From positions 28,606 to 92,605 of the forward strand of contig DATFGT010000066.1 in assembly GCA_035249175.1 (NCBI GenBank): DNA of 64,000 bases, given 5' to 3'. Positions 51,088 to 59,161 of this stretch are shown here, piece by piece. The stretch comes from 66-474 sp035249175 (GTDB taxonomy: Bacteria > Pseudomonadota > Gammaproteobacteria > Xanthomonadales > Rhodanobacteraceae). The notes beneath the pieces are model-generated. The model worked only from the letters and a program-made list of their open reading frames with translations. It had not been told where the DNA came from and ran no database searches. Made by a program: the position numbers and the translations under genes. Position 1 is the first letter of the stretch, and each line of letters opens with the position of its first letter.

Positions 51088-52058
51088 CCATCGAAGTCAT
51101 CAAGCCGGGGCTGCTGACCACGTTCCAGGACGCCGGTCGGCGCGGCTTCGCGCACCTCGGCATCGGCCGCTCGGGCGCGTTTGACGAATCCGCGTGGCGA
51201 ATCGCGAATGCGCTGTGCGGCAACGCCGTCGATGTGTGTGCATTGGAGATCACGCTGCTTGGACCGACCTTGCGTTTCCACGCCGGCGCATGGATTGCGG
51301 TCACCGGCGCGCCGGTACCATTTCGCGTCGACGGCGTCGAACAGCCCGCGTGGGCGCCTGTGTTCGTGGCCGCCGGCGCGACGCTCGAGTTCGGAGCGAT
51401 GCGCACCGGCTGCCGCAGTTATCTCGCGGTTCGCGGCGGTTTCGACGTCCTTCCGGTTCTCGGCAGCCGCAGTACGGACGTCAATGCGGCCCTTGGCCCG
51501 AACGGCGGACGGCCATTGCGTACGGGTGACGTCCTGACGATCGGCTCGGCATCAACCAACTCACCCGATACCCCACGCGCCGCGCCGAAATGGCGACTCG
51601 ATCCGCGCCCCTGGTGGTCGGGTGGCCCGCAAGCATCGTTGCGTCTGCTGCCGGCCACTCACCTCGATCAGTTGACAGAAAAATCACGCAAAATATTGTT
51701 TTCAGAGCCTTTCAATGTAGAGTTGAACTCCAATCGGGTCGGCGTGAGACTGACCGGCCCCTCGCTGGAATGCAGTCGTCCGATTGAAATGATCAGCGAA
51801 GGCTGCGTACCCGGCTTGGTGCAGCTGCCGCCTTCGGGGCAGCCCATTGCGTTCGGCCCAGAGTGCCCGGTCAGCGGCGGCTATCCCCGAATTGGCCAGA
51901 TCGCGGCAGTGGACATCGCGCGCCTCGCGCAACTCCGGCCGGGCGATGCATTACGCTTCGTGCGGTGTACGCTCGAACAAGCACTGGATGCGCTTCGCAA
52001 ACGCGAGCGCGCATTCGACGCGCTCGCCGCCAACATCGCTGCACGGCTTGCCCCATGA
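51084..52058 (+). CDS. pxpC: 5-oxoprolinase subunit PxpC
   Basis: This 324-residue KipA/biotin-dependent carboxylase-like subunit has the start VIKPGLLTTFQDAGRRGFAHLGIGRSGAFDE, an RSYLAVRGGFDV segment, SRSTDVNAALG, and SEGCVPGLVQLPPSGQPI with the conserved GP-CP-SGGYPRIGQ end. With PxpB it forms the ATP-using part of the complex that opens the lactam of 5-oxoproline. Overlaps pxpB and pxpA by 4 nt each. Confidence 0.95.
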   Translation: MTIEVIKPGLLTTFQDAGRRGFAHLGIGRSGAFDESAWRIANALCGNAVDVCALEITLLGPTLRFHAGAWIAVTGAPVPFRVDGVEQPAWAPVFVAAGATLEFGAMRTGCRSYLAVRGGFDVLPVLGSRSTDVNAALGPNGGRPLRTGDVLTIGSASTNSPDTPRAAPKWRLDPRPWWSGGPQASLRLLPATHLDQLTEKSRKILFSEPFNVELNSNRVGVRLTGPSLECSRPIEMISEGCVPGLVQLPPSGQPIAFGPECPVSGGYPRIGQIAAVDIARLAQLRPGDALRFVRCTLEQALDALRKRERAFDALAANIAARLAP

Positions 52059-52822
52059 ATTGCATCGATCTCAATGCGGACCTCGGCGAATCCTTCGGCG
52101 CCTGGCGCATGGGTGACGACGCGGGCGTGATGCCGTGGATCACGTCGGCCAACATCGCCTGCGGCTTCCATGCTGGTGATCCCGCGACCATGCGCGCGAC
52201 GGTGACACTGTGCGTCGAGCACGGTGTCGCGATCGGCGCGCACCCTTCCCTTCCCGATCTGCAAGGTTTCGGCCGGCGCGAGATGAAGGTCACGCCGAAC
52301 GAGGTGTATGCGCAAATGCTGTACCAGGTTGGCGCGCTGCACGCCATTACCCACGCGGCGGGCACGCAGCTGCACCATGTCAAGCCGCACGGCGCCTTGT
52401 ACAACATGGCCGCGCGCGACCGTGCGCTGGCGGATGCGATCGCCAACGCTGTGCGCGACTTCGACCACCGCCTTGTCCTGGTCGGTCTCGCCGGAAGTAC
52501 ATTGGTGGACGCCGGCCGGGATGCAGGATTGCCGGTGCAACGCGAAGGTTTCTGCGACCGCCGCTACAGCATGGATGGTTCGCTGACATCGCGTTCGGAA
52601 GCCGGCGCGGTGATCGAGGACATCGACGAGGCCGTCGCGCAGGCCATGTCCATCGCGCTCCGCAGCGAAGCCGTCGCGAGCAGCGGCGCAAAGGTGCGCG
52701 TCGACGCCGACACCTTGTGCGTGCACGGCGACAGACCCACCGCAGCCATGTTCGCCGAGCGTTTGCGATGCGCGCTGGAAAGCGCGGGCGTGCGAATTGC
52801 CGCGGCGGAACGTCCGGCATGA
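52055..52822 (+). CDS. pxpA: 5-oxoprolinase subunit PxpA
   Basis: This 255-residue LamB/YcsF family protein is the hydrolytic subunit that receives activated 5-oxoproline. It shows IDLNADLGESFGAW, SANIACGFHAGD, IGAHPSLPDLQGFGRR, and VKPHGALYN. ATG 52055 overlaps the pxpC stop (ATGA). It is followed after 19 nt by the DUF969 membrane gene. Confidence 0.96.
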   Translation: MNCIDLNADLGESFGAWRMGDDAGVMPWITSANIACGFHAGDPATMRATVTLCVEHGVAIGAHPSLPDLQGFGRREMKVTPNEVYAQMLYQVGALHAITHAAGTQLHHVKPHGALYNMAARDRALADAIANAVRDFDHRLVLVGLAGSTLVDAGRDAGLPVQREGFCDRRYSMDGSLTSRSEAGAVIEDIDEAVAQAMSIALRSEAVASSGAKVRVDADTLCVHGDRPTAAMFAERLRCALESAGVRIAAAERPA

Positions 52823-52841
52823 TGCGCTGTCCGCCGTCACG

Positions 52842-53630
52842 ATGACCGCCCTACTCCACTGGCTGCCATTGCTGGGCGTACTGGTCGTCGTCATCGGCTT
52901 CGCGCTGCGTTTCAATCCGGTGCCAGTAGTAGTGGTCGCAGGCATCGCCAGCGGACTCGCGGCAGGCAAATCCATCGGCGAGATCCTGGCGCTGATCGGC
53001 AACAGTTTTGTGTCCGAACGTGCCCTGCTGCTGTTCGTGCTGACGCTGCCCGCAATCGGGGTGCTGGAACGCGCGGGGCTGCGCGAGCATGCGCGCAACT
53101 GGATTTCCGCGCTGCGCGGACTGACGCTGTCGCGATTGCTGATTGCCTACCTGGGACTTAGGCAGATCCTTTCGATGCTGGGCCTCACCAATGTCGCGGG
53201 CCAAGCCCAGACGGTGCGTCCACTGCTGGCGCCCATGGCCGAAGCCGCTGCCGATCGGCGCGGCAAGCCGCTGGATGAAACCGAGCGCGACGCCGTACGC
53301 GCGTTCAGCGCCGGCACCGACAATATCGGGCTGTTCTTTGGCGAGGACGTGTTCATTGCACTGGGTGCGGTGCTGCTGATCCAGGGCTTCTATTCACAGC
53401 ACGGCATCGAACTGGAGCCGCTGCACATCGCCCTGTGGGCACTGCCGACCGCGGTCGCGGCGTTCGTGATCCACGCGATCCGCACGGTGCTGTTTGCGCG
53501 GCGCATCAGGGCCAACGCACAAACCGGGGCGATAACGTCATCCCGGCCAGGGAATGGCCGGGACCCAGTCCCAGGGACGGATAAAACAAATGCGCCGGAT
53601 TCCCGCTTTCACGGGAATGACGAAGCGTGA
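52842..53630 (+). CDS. DUF969 membrane protein
   Basis: This 262-residue inner-membrane protein has at least five hydrophobic helices; LPLLGVLVVVIGFALRFNPV is the first, and FSAGTDNIGLFFGEDVFIALG is a conserved signature of the family. Its position beside pxpABC and DUF979 suggests a two-part transporter for 5-oxoproline or a related compound. Its last 32 residues (after FARRIRANAQTG) have no family counterpart and are encoded by a palindromic repeat at 53536-53622 that supplied a new stop codon at 53628. Confidence 0.88.
   Translation: MTALLHWLPLLGVLVVVIGFALRFNPVPVVVVAGIASGLAAGKSIGEILALIGNSFVSERALLLFVLTLPAIGVLERAGLREHARNWISALRGLTLSRLLIAYLGLRQILSMLGLTNVAGQAQTVRPLLAPMAEAAADRRGKPLDETERDAVRAFSAGTDNIGLFFGEDVFIALGAVLLIQGFYSQHGIELEPLHIALWALPTAVAAFVIHAIRTVLFARRIRANAQTGAITSSRPGNGRDPVPGTDKTNAPDSRFHGNDEA
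53536..53622. repeat. Palindromic repeat, family A short form, inside DUF969 3' end
   Basis: This 87-bp element has ends CGTCATCCCGG and GGGAATGACG with inner CCGGCCAGGGAATGGCCGGG. It belongs to the CGTCATTCCGG-type family seen at 28625 and 47608 but is shorter. It lies fully within the open reading frame, giving the translated tail ITSSRPGNGRDPVPG and onward. It ends 21 nt before the DUF979 ATG. Confidence 0.8.
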
Positions 53631-53643
53631 AGTTCGGCGCATC

Positions 53644-54612
53644 ATGCTGAAGATCGAACAGGCCTATTGGTTGATCGCGCTGTTCCTCGCCGGCTCGGCG
53701 TGGCTCAACCTTCGCGAGCGGCGCTGGTGGCATGCCGCGTTCTGGCTGGTGCTGGCGGCATTGATGGCCGGCGGCAGGTACGTGCTCGATGCCACCGCCG
53801 CGCACCAGCACCTGCCCGCGCAACTTGCCGGCGTCGGCGTGATCGCCTTGGCAGCGTTGTCGCCACGCATGAAGCGCAGGCACCTCGTCGAACGCGATGC
53901 CTCCGCGCGCGAAGCCGATGCCGAGCGGCTCGGCCATCGCTTGTTCGGACCGGCGGTGCTGATTCCGTTGGTAACCCTGCTGGTCGCGGTGTTTGGTGCG
54001 CACGTCGCGTTCGGCGGTACCCGCCTTTTCGATCCGGCCCGCATGACCCTGACCGGCCTTGCGCTGGCCTGCGTGATCGCGCTGATCGCAGCTTTGTGGG
54101 TGACGCGCGCGAAACCCGCGGCCGGTCTGGCGGAAGGCCGACGTCTGCTGGACACGCTGGGTTGGGCGGCGCTGCTGCCGCTGACGCTCGCGGCGCTGGG
54201 CGGAGTATTCGCCGCGACAGGCGTCGGTACGGCGGTTTCGGATTTGGTGCGGATGCTGATCCCGGTCAACAGCGCGTTCGCATGCGTGATCGCATACGGG
54301 CTCGGCATGGTGCTGTTCACGGTGATCATGGGCAACGCGTTCGCGGCGTTCCCGGTGCTGACCGCCGGTGTCGGCTTGCCACTGTTGATCCACCTGCACG
54401 GCGCGAACCCGGCGATCCTAGGCTCGCTAGGCATGCTCACCGGCTATTGCGGCACCCTTTTCACGCCGATGGCCGCCAACTTCAATATCGTGCCGGTGGC
54501 GCTGCTGGAGCTGCCGAACCAGAACGATGTGATCCGCGCGCAATGGAAAACCGGCGCGGCATTGCTCGTCGTAAACTTGGCGTTGATGTACCTGCTGATC
54601 TTCCGCTTTTGA
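53644..54612 (+). CDS. DUF979 membrane protein
   Basis: This 322-residue inner-membrane protein has about eight hydrophobic helices and the family signature LGMLTGYCGTLFTPMAANFNIVP. DUF969 and DUF979 genes travel together next to pcp and pxp genes, so a shared role as 5-oxoproline or pyroglutamyl-peptide permease is likely but not proven. ATG 53644 starts at a conserved LKIEQAYWLIALFL. The stop overlaps the TTG of pcp. Confidence 0.88.
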   Translation: MLKIEQAYWLIALFLAGSAWLNLRERRWWHAAFWLVLAALMAGGRYVLDATAAHQHLPAQLAGVGVIALAALSPRMKRRHLVERDASAREADAERLGHRLFGPAVLIPLVTLLVAVFGAHVAFGGTRLFDPARMTLTGLALACVIALIAALWVTRAKPAAGLAEGRRLLDTLGWAALLPLTLAALGGVFAATGVGTAVSDLVRMLIPVNSAFACVIAYGLGMVLFTVIMGNAFAAFPVLTAGVGLPLLIHLHGANPAILGSLGMLTGYCGTLFTPMAANFNIVPVALLELPNQNDVIRAQWKTGAALLVVNLALMYLLIFRF

Positions 54613-55274
54613 ATCCCGCCACGCGCCAGCGCGAACGTACCGTCTTGCTGACCGGCTTCGCGCCGTTCGGCGGCGAGACGGTCAACCCGTCCTGGCAGGC
54701 GGTCCGGGCCCTCGACGGCCGCATGGTCGAGGGACACCGCATCATCACGGTGGAATTGCCGTGCGAATTCGACGCATCGTTGCCAGTATTGTGGCGCGCC
54801 TTGCGCAAGGCCGAGCCAAAGATCGCGATCGCGGTCGGCCTGGCCGGCGGGCGTGACGGCATCTCGCTGGAGCGGGTCGCGATCAATCTGATCGATGCAC
54901 GCATTCCCGACAACGCAGGCGCACAGCCCGTGGATGTGCCGGTGTTGCGCGGCGGCGCGGCGGCGTTCTTCTCGACGCTGCCGATAAAAGCTTCGCTGCT
55001 GGCGCTGCGCAAGGCCGACATCGCCGCGCACATCTCACAGACCGCCGGCACCTATGTCTGCAACCAGGTGTTCTACGCGCTGATGCACGCGCTACGCCGC
55101 TCCCGCAATACCCGCGCGGGTTTCGTGCACGTGCCCTGGTTGCCGGAACAAGCTGCGGCGCACGGGCAACCCGGCATGCCGCTCGGCCAGATGACGCGCG
55201 CGCTGGACATCATCGTGCATGCGGCGCTGGCGACGCGGCGTGACGTGCGCGTCGCGGGCGGGATGGTGTCCTGA
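54609..55274 (+). CDS. pcp: Pyrrolidone-carboxylate peptidase
   Basis: This cysteine peptidase removes N-terminal pyroglutamate from peptides. The 221-residue protein has LLTGFAPFGGETVNPS, the catalytic Glu88 in GRDGISLERVAIN, Cys151 in GTYVCNQVFY and His174 in FVHVPWLPEQ. Start TTG at 54609 overlaps the DUF979 stop (TTGA) and gives the normal length; no ATG is nearer the conserved N-terminus. It produces the 5-oxoproline that PxpABC consumes. Confidence 0.94.
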   Translation: MNPATRQRERTVLLTGFAPFGGETVNPSWQAVRALDGRMVEGHRIITVELPCEFDASLPVLWRALRKAEPKIAIAVGLAGGRDGISLERVAINLIDARIPDNAGAQPVDVPVLRGGAAAFFSTLPIKASLLALRKADIAAHISQTAGTYVCNQVFYALMHALRRSRNTRAGFVHVPWLPEQAAAHGQPGMPLGQMTRALDIIVHAALATRRDVRVAGGMVS

Positions 55275-55291
55275 GCGCACGACGCGAGGCG

Positions 55292-55702
55292 TTATTTCTT
55301 CTTCTTGGATTCTTGCGCTTCCACCGCACTCATCAGAGTCAGCTTGCCCTTGTGCATCACGTAGCCGGTGAAATGGAAGTTCAATTGCAAGGTCGCGAAT
55401 TCTTCCAGCGCCGCGTTGTTCACCTTGGCCGAATCGGTGTCTTCCAGCAACACGGTCTTGGGCAGTTGTTTCTGGTCCTGGAGGTATCGGAAGTGCGCTT
55501 CCAGATCCGGGGCGCTCAACACTGCGCCATCCACCTGGTATTGATTGTCCTTGAATGCCCCGATGGTCATGTCGTACTGGTGCGGGACGTTGACCGTGGT
55601 TTCGCCGCCGCTGCGCACGACGCCGTTGCAGCCTGCGAGGGCAAACAGGGTCGCCAGCATGGCCGCGCCGCCAAGGCGCACAACAAACGAACGCAGGTTC
55701 AT
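55292..55702 (-). CDS. Hypothetical lipoprotein
   Basis: I do not recognise this family. The 136-residue protein has a signal peptide with lipobox ALAGC (Cys25 or so), then a mature part with DMTIGAFKDNQYQVDGAVLSAPDLEAHFRYLQDQKQLPKTVLLED, suggestive of a small alpha/beta domain, and a Lys tail (ESKKKK). It is convergent with pcp. It is probably periplasmic or outer-membrane anchored. Confidence 0.7.
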   Translation of the reverse strand: MNLRSFVVRLGGAAMLATLFALAGCNGVVRSGGETTVNVPHQYDMTIGAFKDNQYQVDGAVLSAPDLEAHFRYLQDQKQLPKTVLLEDTDSAKVNNAALEEFATLQLNFHFTGYVMHKGKLTLMSAVEAQESKKKK

Positions 55703-55790
55703 GGGATCGGTCTCCGTTGCTGATCTGTGGCCCGCCTGGGCCGTAGCTGGTCAAGTCTGCCATAAGCTGGCTGAATAAGCTGGCCTTTGG

Positions 55791-55823
55791 TGGAAAGTCA
55801 GGCCATGGATGGCCGTTCTGGTG
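55791..55823 (-). repeat. Dispersed palindromic repeat, family B
   Basis: The 33-nt core TGGAAAGTCAGGCCATGGAT and following GGCCGTTCTGGTG, read on the minus strand, matches the CACCAGAACGGCC block of the acpP-fabG tandem repeat almost completely. It lies in the 191-nt gap between dcd and the lipoprotein gene and may form a hairpin in dcd mRNA. Confidence 0.8.
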
Positions 55824-55893
55824 CCGCCGGCCGGACGACAATGCATTTACACCCGATGCGACGTGATGCGGCGATCAAGGGACGATCGCATAA

Positions 55894-56460
55894 CTATGTC
55901 TTGGGGAGGGTGACGCCCTTTTGTCCCTGATACTTCCCGCCGCGATCCTTGTAGCTGGTGGAACACACTTCGTCCGATTCCAGGAACAGCATCTGTGCCA
56001 CGCCCTCGTTGGCGTAGATCTTGGCGGGCAGCGGGGTGGTGTTGGAAAACTCCAGTGTCACGTGCCCTTCCCATTCGGGTTCCAGTGGCGTCACGTTGAC
56101 GATGATGCCGCAGCGCGCGTAAGTGCTTTTGCCGAGGCAGATGGTGAGTACGTTGCGCGGGATGCGGAAGTATTCGACGGTGCGCGCCAGCGCGAACGAA
56201 TTGGGCGGGATGATGCAGCACTCGCCCGAGAAATCCACGAAGTTGCGCGAATCGAAATCCTTGGGATCGACGATGGTGGAATTGATGTTGGTGAAGATCT
56301 TGAACTCGCTCGCGCAGCGTACGTCGTAGCCGTAGCTGGATGTGCCATACGACACGATGCGTCCGCCACCATTTTGCTTTACCTGGCCGGGTTCGAACGG
56401 CTCGATCATGCCGTGTTGCTCGGCCATGCGGCGGATCCAGTTGTCGCTCTTGATGCTCAC
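55894..56460 (-). CDS. dcd: dCTP deaminase
   Basis: The enzyme deaminates dCTP to dUTP, feeding dTMP synthesis. The 188-residue protein starts VSIKSDNWIRRMAEQ and has SYGTSSYGYDVRC, YFRIPRNVLTICLGKSTYARCGI and VTPLEPEWEGHVTLEFSNT with the catalytic Glu. A GGAG lies 6 nt before a GTG start at 56460 that matches the N-terminus of xanthomonad Dcd; the frame stays open to 56625. The gene downstream on the same strand is a lipoprotein gene. Confidence 0.95.
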   Translation of the reverse strand: MSIKSDNWIRRMAEQHGMIEPFEPGQVKQNGGGRIVSYGTSSYGYDVRCASEFKIFTNINSTIVDPKDFDSRNFVDFSGECCIIPPNSFALARTVEYFRIPRNVLTICLGKSTYARCGIIVNVTPLEPEWEGHVTLEFSNTTPLPAKIYANEGVAQMLFLESDEVCSTSYKDRGGKYQGQKGVTLPKT

Positions 56461-56542
56461 GGGCGCTCCACTCTTGAAAGGCGCCGGACCGGGTCCGGCC
56501 AAAACCACGAAAATACATCGGATGGCCGGCTTTGCGCCAGCG

Positions 56543-57097
56543 TCACGCGAGTCCGGCGGCCAGCACACCCAGCACGGTTTCGATTTCGTGCCGGCGATCT
56601 TCGCTCTCCAATACTGCATCGACATTGCAGCCCGCTCCCGGCAGTCGCACCGGGATCGATTCGCATGACAACAGCCGCGCCGACATGGTGGTCAGCACTT
56701 CCCGCAACGCATCCTGCGCATGGTGCGAGCCGCGCGCCGAAGTATTGAGCAGCAGCACCGGCTTGCCGGGGAATTCCAGCGCGCCGACCAACCAGTCCAG
56801 CAGGTTCTTGAACGCGCCGGGTATGCCATGTGCGTATTCGGGGCAGGCGATCAATAGCGCGTCGGCGCGGCCGACCGCTCCGCGCAGTTCACGCACGGAT
56901 CGCGGCAATGGGCCGGTTTCGACATCGGGATCGAACACCGGCAAGCCGCTCACATCGTCATAGAGATCGAGCCGCAGCGATGGCGGTGCCAATTCGCGCG
57001 CGGCCTCCAGTGCCGCACGATTGGCCGACACGCGACGCAAGCTGCCGCACAGGCACAGCACGTTTTTTGGTGATGCGCTGACCTCAGTCATCGACAA
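56543..57097 (-). CDS. NADPH-dependent FMN reductase family protein
   Basis: This 184-residue flavodoxin-fold reductase has CGSLRRVSANRAAL phosphate-binding loop near 17-30, the CPEYAHGIPGAFKNLLDWLVG segment and the LLLNTSARGSHHAQDALREVL helix. It likely transfers electrons from NADPH to FMN or quinones. Its first codons overlap the last of the mrp gene by 14 nt, so it is co-translated with mrp. Start may be Met1 or Met3. Confidence 0.88.
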   Translation of the reverse strand: MSMTEVSASPKNVLCLCGSLRRVSANRAALEAARELAPPSLRLDLYDDVSGLPVFDPDVETGPLPRSVRELRGAVGRADALLIACPEYAHGIPGAFKNLLDWLVGALEFPGKPVLLLNTSARGSHHAQDALREVLTTMSARLLSCESIPVRLPGAGCNVDAVLESEDRRHEIETVLGVLAAGLA

Positions 57098-58175
57098 CGC
57101 GGATGTTCGGCACGCCGGTCATGTCGCGCTCGGCCTGGAGCGACAATCGCGCCGCGGTGTTGCGGGCGATCTCGCGGTAGCGCATCGCGAGATCGGAATC
57201 GGGCATCGCCGCAACCGTGGGATTGCCGCCGTCGGCCTGCTCGCGGATGCGAATGTCCAGCGGCAGCGAACCCAGCAGCGGCACGCCATATTGTTCGGCC
57301 ATGCGCGCGCCACCGCCCTCGCCGAACACGTGTTCCTCGTGGCCGCAGTTCGAGCACACATGGGTGGCCATGTTTTCGATGATGCCGAGTACCGGCACCT
57401 GCACCTTCTCGAATGCCTTCAGTCCCTTTCTGGCATCCAGCAGCGCGATGTCTTGCGGCGTCGTGACGATCACCGCGCCGGCCACGGGCACGCGCTGGGT
57501 AAGGGTCAACTGGATGTCGCCGGTGCCGGGCGGCATATCCACGACGAGGTAATCCAGATCGCGCCAGCGGGTCGATTGCAGCAGTTGCGTCAAAGCCTGC
57601 GTCACCATGGGGCCGCGCCACACCATCGGCGTGTCTTCGCCTACCAGAAACCCGATCGACATCACTTGCAGGCCATGATTGGTCATCGGAATGATGGTCT
57701 TGCCGTCCGGAGATTCCGGACGGCCCGCGATGCCCAACATCAATGGCTGGCTGGGGCCATAGATGTCCGCATCCAGCACACCGACGTTCGCGCCTTCGGC
57801 GGCAAGCGCCAGCGCAAGGTTCACCGCGACCGTGGACTTGCCGACGCCACCCTTGCCCGATGCCACCGCGATGATGTTCTTGACGCCCGGCAGCGGCATC
57901 AAATTGCCTTGGACCTTGTGGGTCGCTATGCGCGAGGTCACCGACACTGCCGCCTGCCCTATCGCCAGATCATTTTCCAGCGTCGCCTTGATCTGAGCGG
58001 CGAAAGCATTGCGCCAATCGCGTGCGGGATAGCCGAGCGAGATTTCGATCGCAACCCTGTCGCCATCGATACCCACCCCGCGGATCGCGCCGCCTTCGGC
58101 CAGCGAAACGCCGGAGTGCGGATCGACAATGTCTGCAAGGAGTTCACGGACCCGGGCTTCGCTGATGTCGGCCAT
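57084..58175 (-). CDS. mrp: Iron-sulfur cluster carrier protein Mrp/ApbC
   Basis: This 363-residue P-loop scaffold binds and transfers 4Fe-4S clusters. It has an N-terminal DUF59/MIP18-like part, the deviant Walker A GKGGVGKS at 107-114 and the cluster-binding CSNC (Cys274 and Cys277). VLDADIYGPSQP and VVDMPPGTGDIQLTL are diagnostic. The FMN reductase overlaps its 3' end, and the divergent DUF2147 gene starts 154 nt upstream. Confidence 0.96.
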   Translation of the reverse strand: MADISEARVRELLADIVDPHSGVSLAEGGAIRGVGIDGDRVAIEISLGYPARDWRNAFAAQIKATLENDLAIGQAAVSVTSRIATHKVQGNLMPLPGVKNIIAVASGKGGVGKSTVAVNLALALAAEGANVGVLDADIYGPSQPLMLGIAGRPESPDGKTIIPMTNHGLQVMSIGFLVGEDTPMVWRGPMVTQALTQLLQSTRWRDLDYLVVDMPPGTGDIQLTLTQRVPVAGAVIVTTPQDIALLDARKGLKAFEKVQVPVLGIIENMATHVCSNCGHEEHVFGEGGGARMAEQYGVPLLGSLPLDIRIREQADGGNPTVAAMPDSDLAMRYREIARNTAARLSLQAERDMTGVPNIRVVDD

Positions 58176-58329
58176 GATGCATCACATCGCAAAAAGACAG
58201 CCTTTCATTATGCCAGACGACTTTGCATTCCCCTTGATTCGCATCACGGGGCCACCCGGCGCGACGCAGTTGACGCGCATCGCGGTGTCGCGCACGCTAA
58301 CCCCACCTGCCCGTTCCGGAGTCGCCGTC

Positions 58330-58824
58330 ATGCGCACCATCCTTCGCCCGATCCTGATTGCCTTCGCTCTGTTGCTGGCCACCGCCGCGTACGCCGCCAC
58401 CGACACGCCGGTCGGCACCTGGACACAGGTTGACGACGCCACGGGCAAGCCGAAATCCATCATCGGCATCACCGAGCAGCCCGACGGCACGCTACAGGGG
58501 ACTGTCAAGGAAGTGCTGTTCTCCGATCAGGGTACGCACCCGATCTGCAAAAAATGCGAAGGCGAGCGCCACAACCAGCCGGTGGACGGCATGGTAATCA
58601 TGTGGGGCGTCAAGAAAGACGGCGATGTGTGGGACGGCGGCCAGATCCTCGATCCCAACAACGGCAAAATCTACAAGGTCAAGCTTTCGTTGAAGGAAGA
58701 CGGACAGAAGCTCGACGTGCGCGGCTATATCGGCATGCCGATGCTGGGTCGCACGCAAACATGGACTCGCAAGGGCGCGACCGATGCGCAACAGGAGCCA
58801 ACCGGATCGGACGACAACGGCTGA
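58330..58824 (+). CDS. DUF2147 exported protein
   Basis: This 164-residue periplasmic protein has a signal peptide (MRTILRPILIAFALLLATAAYA), then the DUF2147 domain: VGTWTQVDDATGKPKSII, the Cys-containing HPICKKCEGE loop, WDGGQILDPNNGKIYKVKL, and LDVRGYIGMPMLGRTQTWTR. Domain members are small secreted proteins of unknown role. The start at 58330 directly precedes the signal peptide. Confidence 0.88.
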   Translation: MRTILRPILIAFALLLATAAYAATDTPVGTWTQVDDATGKPKSIIGITEQPDGTLQGTVKEVLFSDQGTHPICKKCEGERHNQPVDGMVIMWGVKKDGDVWDGGQILDPNNGKIYKVKLSLKEDGQKLDVRGYIGMPMLGRTQTWTRKGATDAQQEPTGSDDNG

Positions 58825-59161
58825 ATCCTCGGCTCGCGTGAGCATCACCCTCACCCCGGATCAAGTCCACGGCATCACGTAGGGCGGGAGCAGCGCAGCG
58901 CATCCCGCCGTTGTGCAGCATGAGGCGGGTTGCCACCCCGCCCTACGTTTAAGCCATGCGCTCTCCCCGGCTGATCCGAGGCGGCGGAGGGAACGGGGGT
59001 GAGAGGGACCGGCGCCACCTCGCCCACGCCGTCATGCAACCGCAATAAGGGAATCGCGCTGCCCGATCGTCCAACCTTTTTGATGCGTCGCGCCTTCATC
59101 GCGCGACGCCCGCGTTTTCGCGCTAAGGTTGCGCGATTGCAAGATCACGGAGGGGTAGCCG
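58825..59161. other. Intergenic region DUF2147 to penicillin acylase gene
   Basis: This 337-nt gap contains a GTAGGGCGGG inverted repeat (58877-58948) and otherwise no recognisable gene. Just upstream of 59162 is a GGAGG-containing ribosome site (CGGAGGGGTAGCCG) for the acylase gene. Confidence 0.6.
58877..58948. repeat. Palindromic GTAGGGCGGG repeat
   Basis: ACGTAGGGCGGG (58877-58888) pairs with CCCGCCCTACGT (58937-58948) perfectly over 12 bp. The centre has additional pairing. This motif is widespread between genes in proteobacteria as REP/MITE-like elements. Confidence 0.85.
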
